Notes under the pieces: generated by a model
Database searches by the model: none
Seen by the model: the letters and a program-made list of their open reading frames with translations, nothing else
What the model was told of the DNA's origin: nothing
Program-made: the position numbers and the translations under genes
In this document: positions 1 to 10,446 of the stretch, one piece after another
Numbering within the stretch: position 1 is the stretch's first letter
How the letters are laid out: each line of letters starts with the position of its first letter
Source of the DNA: Capra hircus
Lineage: Eukaryota > Chordata > Mammalia > Artiodactyla > Bovidae
Direction: 5' to 3'
Length of the DNA stretch: 64,000 nt
Assembly (NCBI RefSeq): GCF_001704415.2
Contig: NC_030823.1
Coordinates: 69,936,458-70,000,457 of the forward strand

Positions 1-41
1 GGAATAAATATTGCCGGCGGTCTGTTTCAAAGGCTAGTGAC

Positions 42-185
42 CTGAAATGGTTTTTTGGGGTTTTTTCCCCCCTTTTCTTTTCCATTTGAATTATCTCCAA
101 GAGACAGGTCTGCCCCAACATCGTGCAGTTTTAATTCCTTGGCTTTTAGTTCTAACTTTCTCTTTTTGTCTCGTGACATGCTGGA
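42..185 (-). other. weak candidate coding exon, unrecognised
   Basis: On the minus strand a pyrimidine-rich tract ends in TTTGCCAG at 186-190, a good splice-acceptor shape. An ATG follows at 179-177 and the frame stays open to a stop near 27. The predicted peptide begins MSRDKKRKLELKAKELKL and is lysine-rich and charged, with no domain I recognise. A possible donor at 42 (CAG followed by GTCACT) is poor. The open frame also continues upstream through the presumed intron, so openness alone proves little. It could be the first coding exon of a gene lying to the left, or chance. Confidence 0.15.
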
Positions 186-399
186 CTGGCAAACAAAAGG
201 GAGAAAGATACGAGATAAAGCCGTGAAGAGCTGACCGAGGCCCAAGGAAAAGAGGGGGGAGACGTCCAGGCTGCAACCCGGAAGAGGGCATGGAGCCACT
301 GACTCTCTGTTGCCTTCGCTGCTTCCGGAGCTGTTGTTGGACCTGTAATTACAGCCTCTTTCCTCTGATTTCCTCTGTGAAAATAGCAACATTCAGACT

Positions 400-814
400 A
401 AGTGCCGAGTAGAAAAAGGCACTACACAAAGGATCAGGGATTTATAAATACAGTTAAAATCACAGGATTGTTACCCCCACGGTTTAGGTCTCTGAAAGGC
501 AGGTTGGGAAGAGGGAGAGGGCACAGCTCTTGAAACTTAAGTCCTAAAATACTCAGGTGTGTCTCTCTGGGGGCCTTGTCAAGGAAGATTCACCACAGTC
601 TTTTTTTCCACTGGATGTCAGTCATTATAAAAAGGAATGTCCCTGATGAGGTACATACCATTTTCCAGATTTTTATTTTGATGTTTTTAAGATTCTCACT
701 CACCTTCTAGTTTTTCAGTCTCTTTTCAAACTCATTATCTCAAAGGAGAGGGTGGAGGTAATCCTTGTCTCGTTAAATACCTCCCAGTCTTCTGGGACCT
801 GCTTTTCCTTTTAT
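400..814. other. no recognisable feature
   Basis: A and T-rich single-copy-looking DNA. I see no repeat, RNA gene or credible exon here. Confidence 0.5.
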
Positions 815-944
815 CATTTTTGTTTTGTTTTGTTTTTACTTTGTGGCCCCATCATGCGGCATGTAGGATTTTAGTTCCCTGACCCAGGAATCGAACTCAT
901 GCCCCGCTTGCGATGGAAGAGTGGAGTCTTAACTATTGGAAGTC
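815..944 (-). mobile_element. CHR-type SINE, truncated
   Basis: A T-rich tail (820-838) is followed by the reversed tRNA-derived body, including GGAATCGAACTCATGCCCCGC (the B-box region) and GTCTTAACTATTGGA. The 5' head of the element is largely missing on the right side. Confidence 0.75.
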
Positions 945-1266
945 TGCTTTTCCTTCTAGACAACAATGTGTTCCTGCTGGCACTATCATGTTTTTACATG
1001 ACCCATCACCCTGGTCATGGCTCACCTACACTGGCCCTCCTATGGGATTTCTTAACCTGGGATGAGGAAAAATTATCAGGAAAGTTCATCTCTGGTGAAA
1101 AAGGCTATCACAAGGAAATATGGACACGGAAAGTGGAGCCAGCCTGTGCCATGAAAGAGAACGAAGCAACCAGGAGAGAGAACCAGAGACAAAAGGCAGA
1201 GACAAAGGCCTGGCCCTGAAGTCCTTAGTTCTAGCAGTTCTTAAATCCATGTATCCCTAAGCTTTG

Positions 1267-1683
1267 GAGAGGATGAGATGGTTGGATGGCATCACCGTCT
1301 TGACAGACATGAATTTGAGCAAGCTCTGGAAGTTGGTCATAGAGAAGGTGATGGCACCCCACTCCAGTACTCTTGCCTGGAAAATCCGATGGATGGAGGA
1401 GCCTGGTAGGCTGCAGTCCATGGGGTTGTGAAGAGTCAGACACGACTGAGGGACTTCACTTTCACTTTTCACTCTCATGCATTGGAGAAGGAAATGTCAA
1501 CCCACTCCAGTGTTCTTGCTTGGAGAATCCCAGGGACGGCGGAGCCTGCTGGGCTGCCGTCCATGGGGTCACACAGAGTCAGACACGACTGAAGTAACTT
1601 AGCAGCAGCAGCAGGGAAGCCTGGTGGGCTGCAGTCCATGGGGTCGCAAAGAGTCGGACACGACTAAGTGACTGAACTGACTG
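1267..1683 (+). mobile_element. BovB LINE 3' end, interrupted by Bov-A2
   Basis: The first part (1267-1340) matches the BovB region GAGGATGAGATGGTTGGATGG. The second part (1613-1683) matches its terminus, with AAGAGTCGGACACGACTAAG and the ACTGA-type tail. Identical AAGCTTTG octamers at 1259-1266 and 1684-1691 are the likely target-site duplication. Confidence 0.9.
1341..1612 (+). mobile_element. Bov-A2 SINE (dimeric)
   Basis: Two related Bov-A units lie head to tail (about 1341-1465 and 1480-1598), joined by the TTCACTTTCACTTTTCAC linker and followed by an AGC-repeat tail. It sits inside the BovB terminus, so it inserted later. Confidence 0.93.
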
Positions 1684-1809
1684 AAGCTTTGCTTAGTTTA
1701 GATACTCAACTTCCCCTGAATCCCATGAACTAATATATTCCCTTTTTTGTCTAAACTTGTTCCTGTGAGGCTTCTGGTGTGTGCAACTGAAAAGCCTTGA
1801 CTAATATGG

Positions 1810-2389
1810 CTAGATGCCAAGAATTCTCTAGGGAAGTTGACAAAGAAATGTTATCAGTGCAGCTTCTCAAAGTTAGTTTCACAAAGGGTTAAGAGCAACA
1901 TTTATAGTTTGCTGACTGAATTGCTGTCACTACCCTACTTCCCAGAGAGATAAATGGTGGGAAGATGACTGAAAATACCCTAAGCAGCATTTATAACTCA
2001 ACGACTAAAGAAGACGAAAGAATACGGGGAGAAGACTCATGGTCTGGCCCCTGCCTTCACGTGGAATCACGAAGAAGTTGGAGATTCCCATTAAGGTATC
2101 AACTCTCACTATCAGATCTACAGTAAATGAAACCCAGTTTCCATGTCTGCTTCTCAGTAGACTTGAAAAACGCAACAGACCATCATCAGAAGAAAGCCTG
2201 TCCTCTGCTTCGAGTTGTCGCCTCCACACTAAATGACTCCAGTCCTCTTTGTGTGTCAATGGGCAAGTGGACTGGCATGGCATGATGGTGTGGAAAATGC
2301 CCCGAACTGGGATTTCAGTCAAGGTTTTGCTACCAAGCACTTAGAAGACCAGTTTCCTCATCTGCTGAACAAGGAATTGGGCTAGTTGT
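1810..2389. other. no recognisable feature
   Basis: Apparently unique DNA. Overlapping short frames on both strands (about 2005-2340) show no domain, splice context or codon signal. Confidence 0.5.
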
Positions 2390-2458
2390 TGTTGCTGTTC
2401 TGTCGCTAAGTCATGTCTGACTCTGTAACCCCATGGACTGCACGCCAGGCTCCTCTGT
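2390..2458 (-). mobile_element. Bov-A SINE fragment
   Basis: About 70 bp of the Bov-A body in reverse, CTAAGTCATGTCTGACTCTG to GCCAGGCTCCTCTGT, next to a GTTGTTGTTGCTG tract that is the decayed AGC tail. Confidence 0.8.
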
Positions 2459-2705
2459 TTGGGCTAGACGACCTCTAAGATCCCTTCCAGCTCTTATATT
2501 CTGTAACTCAAGGTAAGTTACTGGCCTAGTATCATTCTCCACAGTGACTACTATTTGCTTTCCACCAAAAGTGGAAGAGAGAAGAAGTTCAAACATTTTG
2601 CTTTCTCATATTTAAGGTGAGATGATTCTTTTTATAAAATTAGGGTTATTTCTAGTATACTATTAGATTTTAAAAATAAGTTTACTGCATAAAAATAAAT
2701 GTCTA

Positions 2706-2912
2706 GGGGCTTTCCTGGCGGTCCAGCGGCTCAGGCAGTGTACTCCCAATGCAAGGGCCCCGGGATTGATCCCTGGTTAGGGAACTAGATTTTACAAACC
2801 GCAACTAAGAGTTTGTATGCTGCAACTAAAGAGACCCCATGCGCTGCAACAGAGATGAACGATCCCATGTGCCTCAGCTAAGACCTGTGTAGCCTAAATA
2901 AATAAATATATA
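2706..2912 (+). mobile_element. CHR-type SINE
   Basis: Head GGGGCTTTCCTGGCGGTCCA, B-box-like GGGATTGATCCCTGG and tail AAATAAATAAATATA. The middle carries the CHR repeats of GCAACTAA. Strongly diverged, so an old copy. Confidence 0.82.
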
Positions 2913-3214
2913 CTTTAAAATGTCTACTATCTGCTCAGAAAGTAGTAATATAAATACATATAAGAATGTATTATACTAATACCATAAAAGTTACATTTCA
3001 AATCAGTGGGACAGATTAGTCAGTAAACTGTGATAGATACATGTTGGGGTATAAATATTTCCCTGGAGGGGTCCACAGCATGGCAAAAGCGGATGTCTCT
3101 GATGAGGGAAATGTGAGCCTGGGGAACTTGGGCAAAAGGGTGGATTTCCATTGAATACCCTTGCGTACCTTTTCTAATATTCTGTCATGCAAATCTATTA
3201 GCTCTGAAGTACGC

Positions 3215-3372
3215 CTGAGTCCAAACCCCAGCTCCCCATATTGCTAGCTCTTAATCTTGGGCAAATTCTTCCCACCCTCCGAGCCTATCTCTTTATCTGT
3301 GAAATAGGGTCAATAACTTAGCTTGGTGCTGCCTGGCACAGAATAAATTCTCAAAAATGGAAATTATTAGTT
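3215..3372 (+). mobile_element. MIR SINE
   Basis: The MIR core and tail are readable: TTGGGCAAATTCTTCCCACC, a TATCTGTGAAATAGGGTCAATAA segment, and TGCCTGGCACAGAATAAATT near the 3' end. Confidence 0.75.
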
Positions 3373-3384
3373 AAAAAATAAATG

Positions 3385-3865
3385 TCCACTATAAAAATAT
3401 ACATACAAACAAGCAAACAGGAAAGAAATTAAACAATCTGTCATCCTTCCCATCAAAGATAGCATCTATTAATATTCTGTGTATACAAATGAGATATTTT
3501 TCTATATACATATGTACTTTTTTTTCTTATGAAAACTGGATCCGAATATCCGTTTTGTTTCTCAGGTGGGTTGCCACATTTAGCAGCATGCTAAAATCAT
3601 CCATGTTAATAAGTATGTTTGTATAGCATTGATTTTAACAGCTAATTGTTAATCTGTTGTTTCTCTCTGCTTAGTCACTCAGTCATGTCTAACTCTATGC
3701 AATGCTATGGACTGTAACCTGCCAGGCTCCTCTGTCCATGGGGATTCTCCAGGCAAGAATCAGTTGTTTGGGTACACCTTAATTTATTTACTCAGTCTCG
3801 GATGGCTGGATAGCTGGATAGTATTATTTTTCATTATTATAAACAATCTTGTAAATACACTTCCT
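3385..3865 (-). mobile_element. old L1 3' region, split by a Bov-A
   Basis: A/T-rich sequence with the reversed signature of an old mammalian L1 3' region: CTATATACATATGTAC, later GCTGGATAGTATTATTTTTC and ATTATTATAAACAATCTTG. The order agrees with the larger copy at 62430-63070. Confidence 0.5.
3669..3760 (-). mobile_element. Bov-A SINE fragment
   Basis: CTTAGTCACTCAGTCATGTC through CCAGGCAAGAATCAG, the reversed 3' half of the Bov-A unit. It interrupts the surrounding L1-like sequence. Confidence 0.85.
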
Positions 3866-4000
3866 GGGTCAGGAAGATCCTCTGGACCCCACTCCAGTAT
3901 TCTTGCCTGGAGAATCCCATGGACAGTGGGGACTGGTGGGCTACAGTCCATGGGGTTGCAAACAGTCGGACATGACTGAGTGACTAAGCCCACACACAGA
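3866..4000 (+). mobile_element. Bov-A-type SINE fragment
   Basis: CAGGAAGATCCTCTGGACCC through GTCGGACATGACTGAGTGAC, forward orientation, followed by a short CA and then TA-rich tail. Confidence 0.9.
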
Positions 4001-4002
4001 GC

Positions 4003-4032
4003 ATATATATATATACATTTTATATATATATA
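4003..4032. repeat. (TA)n microsatellite
   Basis: Two runs of alternating A and T around a short ACATTTT break, with a second run at 4191-4212. The Bov-tA lies between the two. Confidence 0.9.
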
Positions 4033-4190
4033 GTAGCCTGCCATACTCCTCTGTCCATCAGATTCTCCAGGCAAGAATCCTGGAGTGGGTTGCCATGCAT
4101 TCCTGCAGGGTATCTTCCTGACCCAGGGATCGAACCCAGTCTCCCAGATTGCAGGCAGATTCTTTACTGTCTGAGCCATGAAGGAAGCCC
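4033..4190 (-). mobile_element. Bov-tA-type SINE inserted in a (TA)n tract
   Basis: Reversed Bov-tA from CCTGCCATACTCCTCTGTCC to GAGCCATGAAGGAAGCCC, including GGGATCGAACCCAGTCTCCC over the B-box. TA repeats on both sides suggest that it landed inside the microsatellite or duplicated it as its target site. Confidence 0.92.
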
Positions 4191-4491
4191 ATATATATAT
4201 ATACACATATATTTTAAGACTTGTAAGTGAGCAGCCAGTAGCAGTTCAGTGCAGTTAGGGATGCAGCCCATCCACACGTGTGAGTCAGGCTCTTTGAGGC
4301 TGCAGGGAACCATCTGATTCCTCTGTACCACACGACCTCCCACCATCCTGGTCACAGCTGGTTGGACTGGTATCCTCTCCCCCACGAAGGCAGTCATCTG
4401 GAGGCTGGCCAAAGGGCTGTGTGGGGCCTGGCAGGAGACCTCTGCCCTTAGAGGGATTCCTTTCCTGGATGGTGACTGAATTAGCGACCTC

Positions 4492-4692
4492 TGTTGCCAG
4501 GTGGCACAGTGGTAAAGAATCCACCTGCCAAGGCCGGAGACTCAAGTTTGATCTCTGGGTCAGGAAGATCCCCTGGAGAAGGAGATTGCAACCTGCTCTA
4601 GTATTCTTGCCTAGAGAAGCCCAAGGACAGAGAAGCCTGGAGGGCTACAGACCACGGGGTTACAAAGAGCTGGACACGACTGAGGGACTTAG
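4492..4692 (+). mobile_element. Bov-tA-type SINE
   Basis: Nearly complete: tRNA-related head CAGGTGGCACAGTGGTAAAG, then the Bov-A body to GACACGACTGAGGGACTTAG. Confidence 0.92.
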
Positions 4693-4864
4693 TGAGAAAG
4701 CAGCTTCTGTACAAGGGGCAGGCAGGGTGTTAACTCCCTTTAGCAGTATTAACTGTAACCAGAGGGTTCCCTACGACCTGACAGAGAAAAGGATCCCTTC
4801 CTGTGTGAGGCTCCGGGTTCACCCTCCTTAGCTCTAGGTAGTTTAATTGGGAGGGTGAAAGTGT

Positions 4865-5075
4865 GTTTTCTGGAGCCAGAGAGCCTCGGTTTGGATCCTG
4901 GCTCCTTCCTGTATGACTTTAGGCTAGTCTTTTAACCTCCCTGTTCCTGAGTTTCCTCATGTGAAAATAAGGACAATAAGGCCTACAACAAAAGGCTACT
5001 GTGAAAACTAAAAGAAGTGATACAGAAAAGCCTTGGGAAGAGCACCCAGTATTTAGCAGATATTATTATTCTCCC
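4865..5075 (+). mobile_element. MIR SINE
   Basis: GGTTTGGATCCTGGCTCCTTCC, CTGAGTTTCCTCATGTGAAAA and GAGCACCCAGTATTTAGCAG keep the MIR order over its full length. Confidence 0.82.
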
Positions 5076-5079
5076 TCTG

Positions 5080-5699
5080 CTAGCAGGGTTTGCACTACCT
5101 AGAATCTCAGGAATTTAAAGAGCCCTACAGGTCACTGATACCTGCAAGGACAAGCAGATGACTTCAGATATCTTGCTATTACTCGTTTACTTTTTAAGTA
5201 CTTCGGTTTCTTCCACTGGATTTGTGACCTCCTTGAGGGCATGGGTTAGGCCTGCCAGGTAAGTGTCTGATTTCATGACTGATTCTGCTCTCCGGTGAGA
5301 GTACTTTCTGCGCAGCCTCAGCACGGCCAGTTTGGACCAGTGCAGTGGACGGCGGTCTGCTGCCCTCCCCCACCACAGCCTTCCTGAAGCTGTTCTCCCT
5401 GGATGGCCCAGGGCCAGGAACCTTTCCCGGCATGTGGAAGCCTAGTGCTGCGTGCAGAGCCGAAATTTTGGGACTAGAATCTTGTATCCTAGTCTGCAGG
5501 CTTAGAAAAACATCCCCGCCAAGGCTCCCCGAGATCCTCCTTTGGCTTGTGCCAAGAGCTGTCAAATTGTAGGGGTACAATCTGTTTTGGGGACTCCTCC
5601 CCGCAGGAAGACAGTACATCTGCCTGCTCCTGTAAGATGCTCCAAGTCACACACTCTGGTTTCCCCTTCTGGGGAAAACCTCTGTCTCTGAGGTTAGAG
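5080..5699. other. no recognisable feature
   Basis: Moderately GC-rich DNA without an identified repeat. A minus-strand frame of 141 codons (5194-5619) has no start context, splice sites or domain I can point to. Confidence 0.5.
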
Positions 5700-5857
5700 T
5701 GCATGCTAAGTTGCTTCAGTCATGTCCGACTCTTTGCAACCCCGTGGACTGTAGCCTGCCAGGCTCCTCTGTCCATGGGATTCTCCAGGCAAGAATACTG
5801 CAGTGAGTTGCCATGCCCTCTTCCAGGGGATCTTTCCAACCCAAGGATCAAACCCCA
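5700..5857 (-). mobile_element. Bov-tA-type SINE with target-site duplication
   Basis: Reversed Bov-tA, CTAAGTTGCTTCAGTCATGT through CCCAAGGATCAAACCCC. It is bracketed by CTGAGGTTAGAG (5688-5699) and CTGAGGCTAGAG (5858-5869), a 12-bp duplication with one difference. Confidence 0.95.
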
Positions 5858-5926
5858 CTGAGGCTAGAGCCTCAGACAAATAATGGAATAAAGACAGTGA
5901 AATTTGTTGGTCCTTCTCAACCCTTG

Positions 5927-6106
5927 TTGGGAAAGATTGAGGGCAGGAGGAGAAGGGGATGACAGAGGATGAGACGGTTGGATGGCATCATCGACTTGAT
6001 GGACATGAGTTTGAGTAAGTCTGGGAGTTGGTGATAGACAGGGAAGCCTGGCGTGCTGCAGCCTGTGGAGGTCACAAAGCATCAGACATGACTGAACAAC
6101 TGAACA
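5927..6106 (+). mobile_element. BovB LINE 3' end
   Basis: The last 180 bp of BovB: GGCAGGAGGAGAAGGGGATG, GAGACGGTTGGATGGCATCA, then GCATCAGACATGACTGAACA and a short ACTGAAC tail. Severely 5'-truncated. Confidence 0.93.
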
Positions 6107-6339
6107 CCACCACCCCTTCGGTCTCCTCTGGACACACCTGCTGACTTATCTGCTCCACCAAACACATGCCTCAAATGCCTGATTGCTAAGTGGCTCCTGA
6201 GCCCCAGCTTCCTGTTAGCTGGAGAGAAGCTTGGCTGAGCAGGGCAACCAGAGAGGAAGGCATCCCAGAGGCCTGGCAGCAGGTTTAGTACTAAAGTTAT
6301 TGGGGAACAGGGAATTACTTTTTTAGTGTTAGCCTGTGC

Positions 6340-6580
6340 CAGATATTATGCTGGGTATGCTGCATAATAATAACAATAATATTAACACCACATAGCACTT
6401 GCCACCTGCAAATGACGATTCCAAGCATTTTATGCATATCAATTCACTTAATCACTACCCCAAACCGATGGAGTAGGTAGTGTTATTATCTCCATCTTAC
6501 AAATGAGGAAACCGAGCCACAGAGATATTGAGTAACTAACTCACTTAAGGTCCCACAGCTACTAAATGGCACACCTGGAC
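6340..6580 (-). mobile_element. MIR SINE
   Basis: Reverse MIR with AATTCACTTAATCACTACCC, TACAAATGAGGAAACCGAGC and TCACTTAAGGTCCCACAGCT in the expected order. Confidence 0.82.
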
Positions 6581-6587
6581 ATATATC

Positions 6588-6791
6588 AAAAGCTTTCCCT
6601 TTTTTGATTGCACTGGGTCTTCATTGTGGAGTGCGAGCTTTTTGTGGGCTCTCTAATTGCAGCATGCAGGCTTAGTTGCCCACCCCCTACCCCAGCACTT
6701 GGAATCTTAGTTCCCGGACCAGGGATTGAATCCACCCCTACACTGGAAGGCAGATACTTAACTTGGTGGCAGTGAACCACCAGGGAAGTCT
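6588..6791 (-). mobile_element. CHR-type SINE
   Basis: Reversed CHR copy ending in GTGAACCACCAGGGAAGTC, with GGACCAGGGATTGAATCCAC over the B-box. AAAGCTTT-like words on both sides look like a target duplication at the edge of the MIR. Confidence 0.88.
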
Positions 6792-6844
6792 CCAAAGCTT
6801 TTCAGTTAATGTCTAAGTATGATCATGTATGGATGTCCACTTTT

Positions 6845-6985
6845 GATTCTCATAGTAACTCTATAATAGCTTATAGGTTAGTGTGATCCCACCTTATGGG
6901 TAAGAAAACCGAAGCTTAGAGAGCTTAAATATGTTCAAGTCCACAGTGATCAGTGGGGTTCATGCCAGGCCCATCTGACTCCATC
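6845..6985 (-). mobile_element. MIR SINE fragment
   Basis: GATTCTCATAGTAACTCTAT, TATGGGTAAGAAAACCGAAG and CACAGTGATCAGTGGGGTTC follow the reversed MIR core. Confidence 0.62.
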
Positions 6986-8446
6986 TTGATACGGAGAGAA
7001 GACCTTGTAAGAGGAAGGAGGCCAGTGCAGGACCACAAGGAGCGGGGATGTGCAAACTGGGTCTGCTGGAGGTTGCGCAAGCACAGCAAAGGAGCCAGAC
7101 CTTGAATTACCTGCCTTTTTGCTACTTTCAAGCTGCGCCAATTAGCGACATGGGTGAGCTGACTTAAATCTCAGAGTGGCAGGCCTTTTAGAAAGGTGAA
7201 CCCAACAGAGCTGAAAAAATGACTCTAAATGCAGCCAGGTCACCAAATGGAAAAATCTCAGAGCATTTCTCACTCTCTTTCTAAACCATCTTGGAGTTTT
7301 TCTTCTCCCTTCTTTCCACTGGGATTTTTCCAGGCCAGCTTCAAACTATTCTTCAGCTCAAGATTGTTCTGATTCTAGAATCCCAGAACTGGAAGGAACC
7401 TTAGAGATTATCTAATGTCCCTTGTTAAGGCTAATTAAAGCAACTTCTACCTCTCATTGTATGTTTAAACCTTTTCCCCTTGACCCGAAGAAGAAGACTT
7501 GCGACTGACTAGCGGTGGAGCTATTTCAGGGACTTACCTGGAATCATACTATGGAGGCCGATGCTGGCACTGCCAATCTCCTAATACCACCAGCAGCTAG
7601 GTCCTCACTGGGGAAGGCAGGGGACCTCCCCTGCCTTTTTCTAAACAGAAGGAGCCCTTAGAAGGGTCACCAGGAATATAGAAAGAAATAGGATCCATTG
7701 AGAAACTCACCTACATGTAATGATAACATTGTGAGACTGTCATAACAGATGTCTGTAAGGAGTTTTATGTGAGCTCTCCAACCATAAACTACCAGGACCT
7801 GCAGGTGTCCACAAGCTTCACTAAGGAAGAGACCCACAGAAGAATCTGTGGCCCAGAGAAACTGCAGGCCTAGAGGCAGCAGAGTTTATCAACTGAAGGC
7901 AGGCATCACTGACTTTCCAATTTGACTTTCCCCTTTCCAGAGTGGGATTATGACAAGTGACACACCTTGGCATTCCCAGACTTTACTTCATTGTGCAGCT
8001 GTCTGACTGGGTGACTCCCCATACTAACGTGGGAATGAATGATGACTATAAAATTGAGTTCATAAAATGAATGGCTATATATCTAAGTTATGCTTTACAC
8101 AGATTCTTTATCATCATCGTTATCTTGACCATCAAGCACTAACTGATTACCTAGCTCCATTTAGAATCAAATGAGTGAGGATGAGGTTTGTCTAGTGGGG
8201 TGGAGGCTTATGCCGAGCTCAGCATCTGTGGCTCCCATCCCCACTGGGGCCAAGTTCCCAGCTGTGGCATTGCTGAGGTCCTAAACCCCCCGGGGCAGGG
8301 GAAGATTTGACTGTGGCAACAACAGGCATATCAGCATATCAGTAATCTTAGTCCCACACCAGTTGTTTCTTGGCAGAAGCTACCAGTTTACCTTAGTTAA
8401 ATGCCTGTTAAGTGTCAGGCACTCTTTAGAGTGCTGTATATAACTT
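6986..8446. other. long unassigned stretch
   Basis: No gene seen. A phrase near 7380-7420 (CCCAGAACTGGAAGGAACCT) looks like a very old mammalian repeat I cannot name. The rest appears single copy. Confidence 0.5.
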
Positions 8447-8650
8447 GGGCTTCCCTGTTGGTTCAAACAGTAAAGAATCTGCCTGCAAAGTGGGAGACCA
8501 GGGTTTGGATCCCTGGTCGGGAAGATCCCCTGGAGAAGGGAAAGGCTACCCACTCCAGGACATTTGCCTGGAGAATTCCATGGACAGAGGAGCCTGGCTA
8601 CAGTCCTTGGGGTTCCAAAGAGTCAGACACGACTGAGGGACTAACACACA
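8447..8650 (+). mobile_element. Bov-tA-type SINE
   Basis: Complete forward copy: GGGCTTCCCTGTTGGTTCAA head, GGTTTGGATCCCTGGTCGGG, and end CGACTGAGGGACTAACACAC. Confidence 0.95.
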
Positions 8651-9202
8651 AAGGTGCAAAATGTAGATGCCAGACTTTTCTGGGGCGGAAAGAAAACACA
8701 GTTTACAGCAGAGATGAAAGTGACGAGGCACCCATCACAGATGACTGGGTACTTAAAATACAATTTACTGACTTTTGTTCACATTGTGGGTAATTCACAT
8801 TCCTTTGCTCAGCCAAGGTAGATGGCTGAATCCTTGTTTCCAAGTCTCTCAACTGGGAGAAATATAAAGTCAGGGAGAAAAGAGAAAACCTAAAGTAGGT
8901 CCTTGTCACCTGAGATCAATGCTGTGATCAGGTTCTGATAAGTATAGTGATGATGCTAAATGTTCAGTGGAGATGTTTCTTCTCCCTTCAGGTTTTGACT
9001 TTTATAACATCTGCCACCCCCTTTATTAGGGAAAACAGAGTGGATGGAGCATGAGGATGTTCCAGTTGGATGAGCTGCTACATGAACGTTCCAAATGCTA
9101 ATTCCTTCACCAAAAGCATCCCAATAATTTCATTCCTCTTGACCAAACTGGATAATGCAGGTTGGTAAGAACATAAAGAGAAGCAGTGCTTTTAAACATA
9201 GG
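8651..9202. other. no recognisable feature
   Basis: I see no repeat family and no exon-like signal in this stretch. Confidence 0.5.
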
Positions 9203-9362
9203 TCTGGGCCCTGCTGGTCCAATGGCTAAAACTCTGCACTCCCAAGGCAGGGGGGTGAGGTTCAGTCCCTGATCAGAGAACAATAATAGATCCTGAATGT
9301 CATAACTAAAGATCCTGAGCAGTGCAGGGAAGATCCCAACGCAACCAAATAAATAAATATTT
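9203..9362 (+). mobile_element. CHR-type SINE
   Basis: GGGCCCTGCTGGTCCAATGG head, GGTTCAGTCCCTGATCAGAG over the B-box, tail CCAAATAAATAAATATTTT. Confidence 0.8.
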
Positions 9363-9383
9363 TAAAAAATGAATAAAATAGGT

Positions 9384-9692
9384 CAGGTTTCCCTGGTAGC
9401 TCAGTGGTAAAGAATCTGCCTGCCAACACAGGAGACTCAGGTTCGATTCCTGGTCCGGGAAGATCCCACATGCCAAGGGGCAACTAAACCCGTGTACTAC
9501 AACTGTTGAACCTAGATCCTGGGAGCCACAACTACTGAGTGCATGCGCCCTAGAAACTGTACTCCCCAACCAGAGGAGCTGCCACGAGGAGCCCGTGTAC
9601 CGTATCTAGACAGTAGCCCTGGCTTGCTGCAACTAGAGAAAGCCTGCACAGGAATGAGGACCCAGCACTACCAAATAAATAAATACAATTAT
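9384..9692 (+). mobile_element. CHR-type SINE, long form
   Basis: GGTTTCCCTGGTAGCTCAGT head, GGTTCGATTCCTGGTCCGGG, then GCAACTAAACCCGTG and CTGCAACTAGAGAAAGCCTG repeats, ending in AAATAAATAAATACAATT. About 310 bp, close to full length. Confidence 0.9.
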
Positions 9693-9982
9693 ATTTAAAA
9701 AATAGATCTGACTTAGTAGCCTTTAAATAATCAAGTATTATGATATGAGAGAAGGCTACTTTAGAGCTCCATCTCCACCGAGAGGAAAACTTGGCCAAAG
9801 GGCCTCAGTGGACTTGACTAAAGGGATTTGGTCTTCCTAAGTAAGAGCTCCCACAAGGTAAGAAAACTGAACAAGAGAACTTCCTTCTTTACAGCAGGAC
9901 AGATTCTTATTGGACTGAGATGGTTGCTAAAGTTCAGCCTACATTGACATAAAGTAAAAATAACAAGTATATCTTTGCTTTT

Positions 9983-10143
9983 CCAAGAGTAGTCCGCAAA
10001 CCAGCAGCGTCAGCCTCACCTGGGAGATTGTTAAGGATAGAGGAAACCAAGGCCCCACTTTCCACCTACTGAGTAAGGATCTCCCCTTTGACAAAATTTC
10101 CAGATGAAACTCTCATACCTAAGAGGCTGAGAAGCACTGGGCT
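9983..10143 (+). mobile_element. MER5-type hAT transposon remnant
   Basis: CCGCAAACCAGCAGCGTCAGC, CCTACTGAGTAAGGATCTCC and GAGGCTGAGAAGCACTGGG fit a MER5A-like nonautonomous hAT element, plus orientation. Confidence 0.72.
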
Positions 10144-10174
10144 GAATGACCTTTGCAGGTTCCTCACAGTCAGG

Positions 10175-10446
10175 GGGAGAAGGCAATGGCACCCCACTCC
10201 AGTGCTCTTGCCTGGGAAGTCCCATGGACGGAGGAGCCTGGAAGGCTGCAGTCCATGGGGTCACGAAGAGTCGGACACGACTGAGCGACTTCACTTTCAC
10301 TTTTCACTTTCATGCACTGGAGAGGGAAATGGCAACCCACTCCGGTATTCTTGCCTGGAGAATCCCAGGGACGGGGGAGCCTGGTGGGCTGCCATTCATG
10401 GTGCTGCACAGAGTCGGACACGACTGACGTGACTTAGCAGCAGCAT
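10175..10446 (+). mobile_element. Bov-A2 SINE with target-site duplication
   Basis: A well-preserved dimer: unit one from GGAGAAGGCAATGGCACCCC, linker TTCACTTTCACTTTTCAC, unit two to GGACACGACTGACGTGACTT, then AGCAGCA. AGTCAGGG lies at both flanks. It is among the least diverged SINEs here. Confidence 0.95.

Larger units (their letters stand above)
945..1806 (+). mobile_element. decayed LTR-like repeat, split by BovB
   Basis: The right part (1692-1806) resembles the 3' end of old mammalian LTRs: a degraded polyadenylation region, then a CCTGTGAGGCTTCTGG stretch and an ending near GACTAATATGGC. The left part (about 945-1266) has the purine-rich character of such LTRs. The family is not assigned. 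A frame of 106 codons at 899-1219 crosses the SINE boundary and is not credible as a gene. Confidence 0.4.

Noticed and set aside
3784..4206. Minus frame of 140 codons containing phrases like CNPMDCSPPVPTVHGILQAR
   Set aside because: It is antisense Bov-A and Bov-tA sequence. The same peptide phrases recur wherever these SINEs occur (e.g. 10170-10421, 54632-54823), so it is not a gene.
9384..9692. tRNA gene signal from A-box and B-box-like sequence
   Set aside because: These are tRNA-derived SINEs (CHR and Bov-tA). None folds as a full cloverleaf by eye.
10088..10432. Overlapping frames on both strands, up to 114 codons
   Set aside because: All lie in the Bov-A2 copy. The open frames come from the repeat sequence.
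10175..10446. Repeated units resembling a CRISPR array
   Set aside because: The repeats are dispersed SINE copies without regular spacers, in a mammalian genome.
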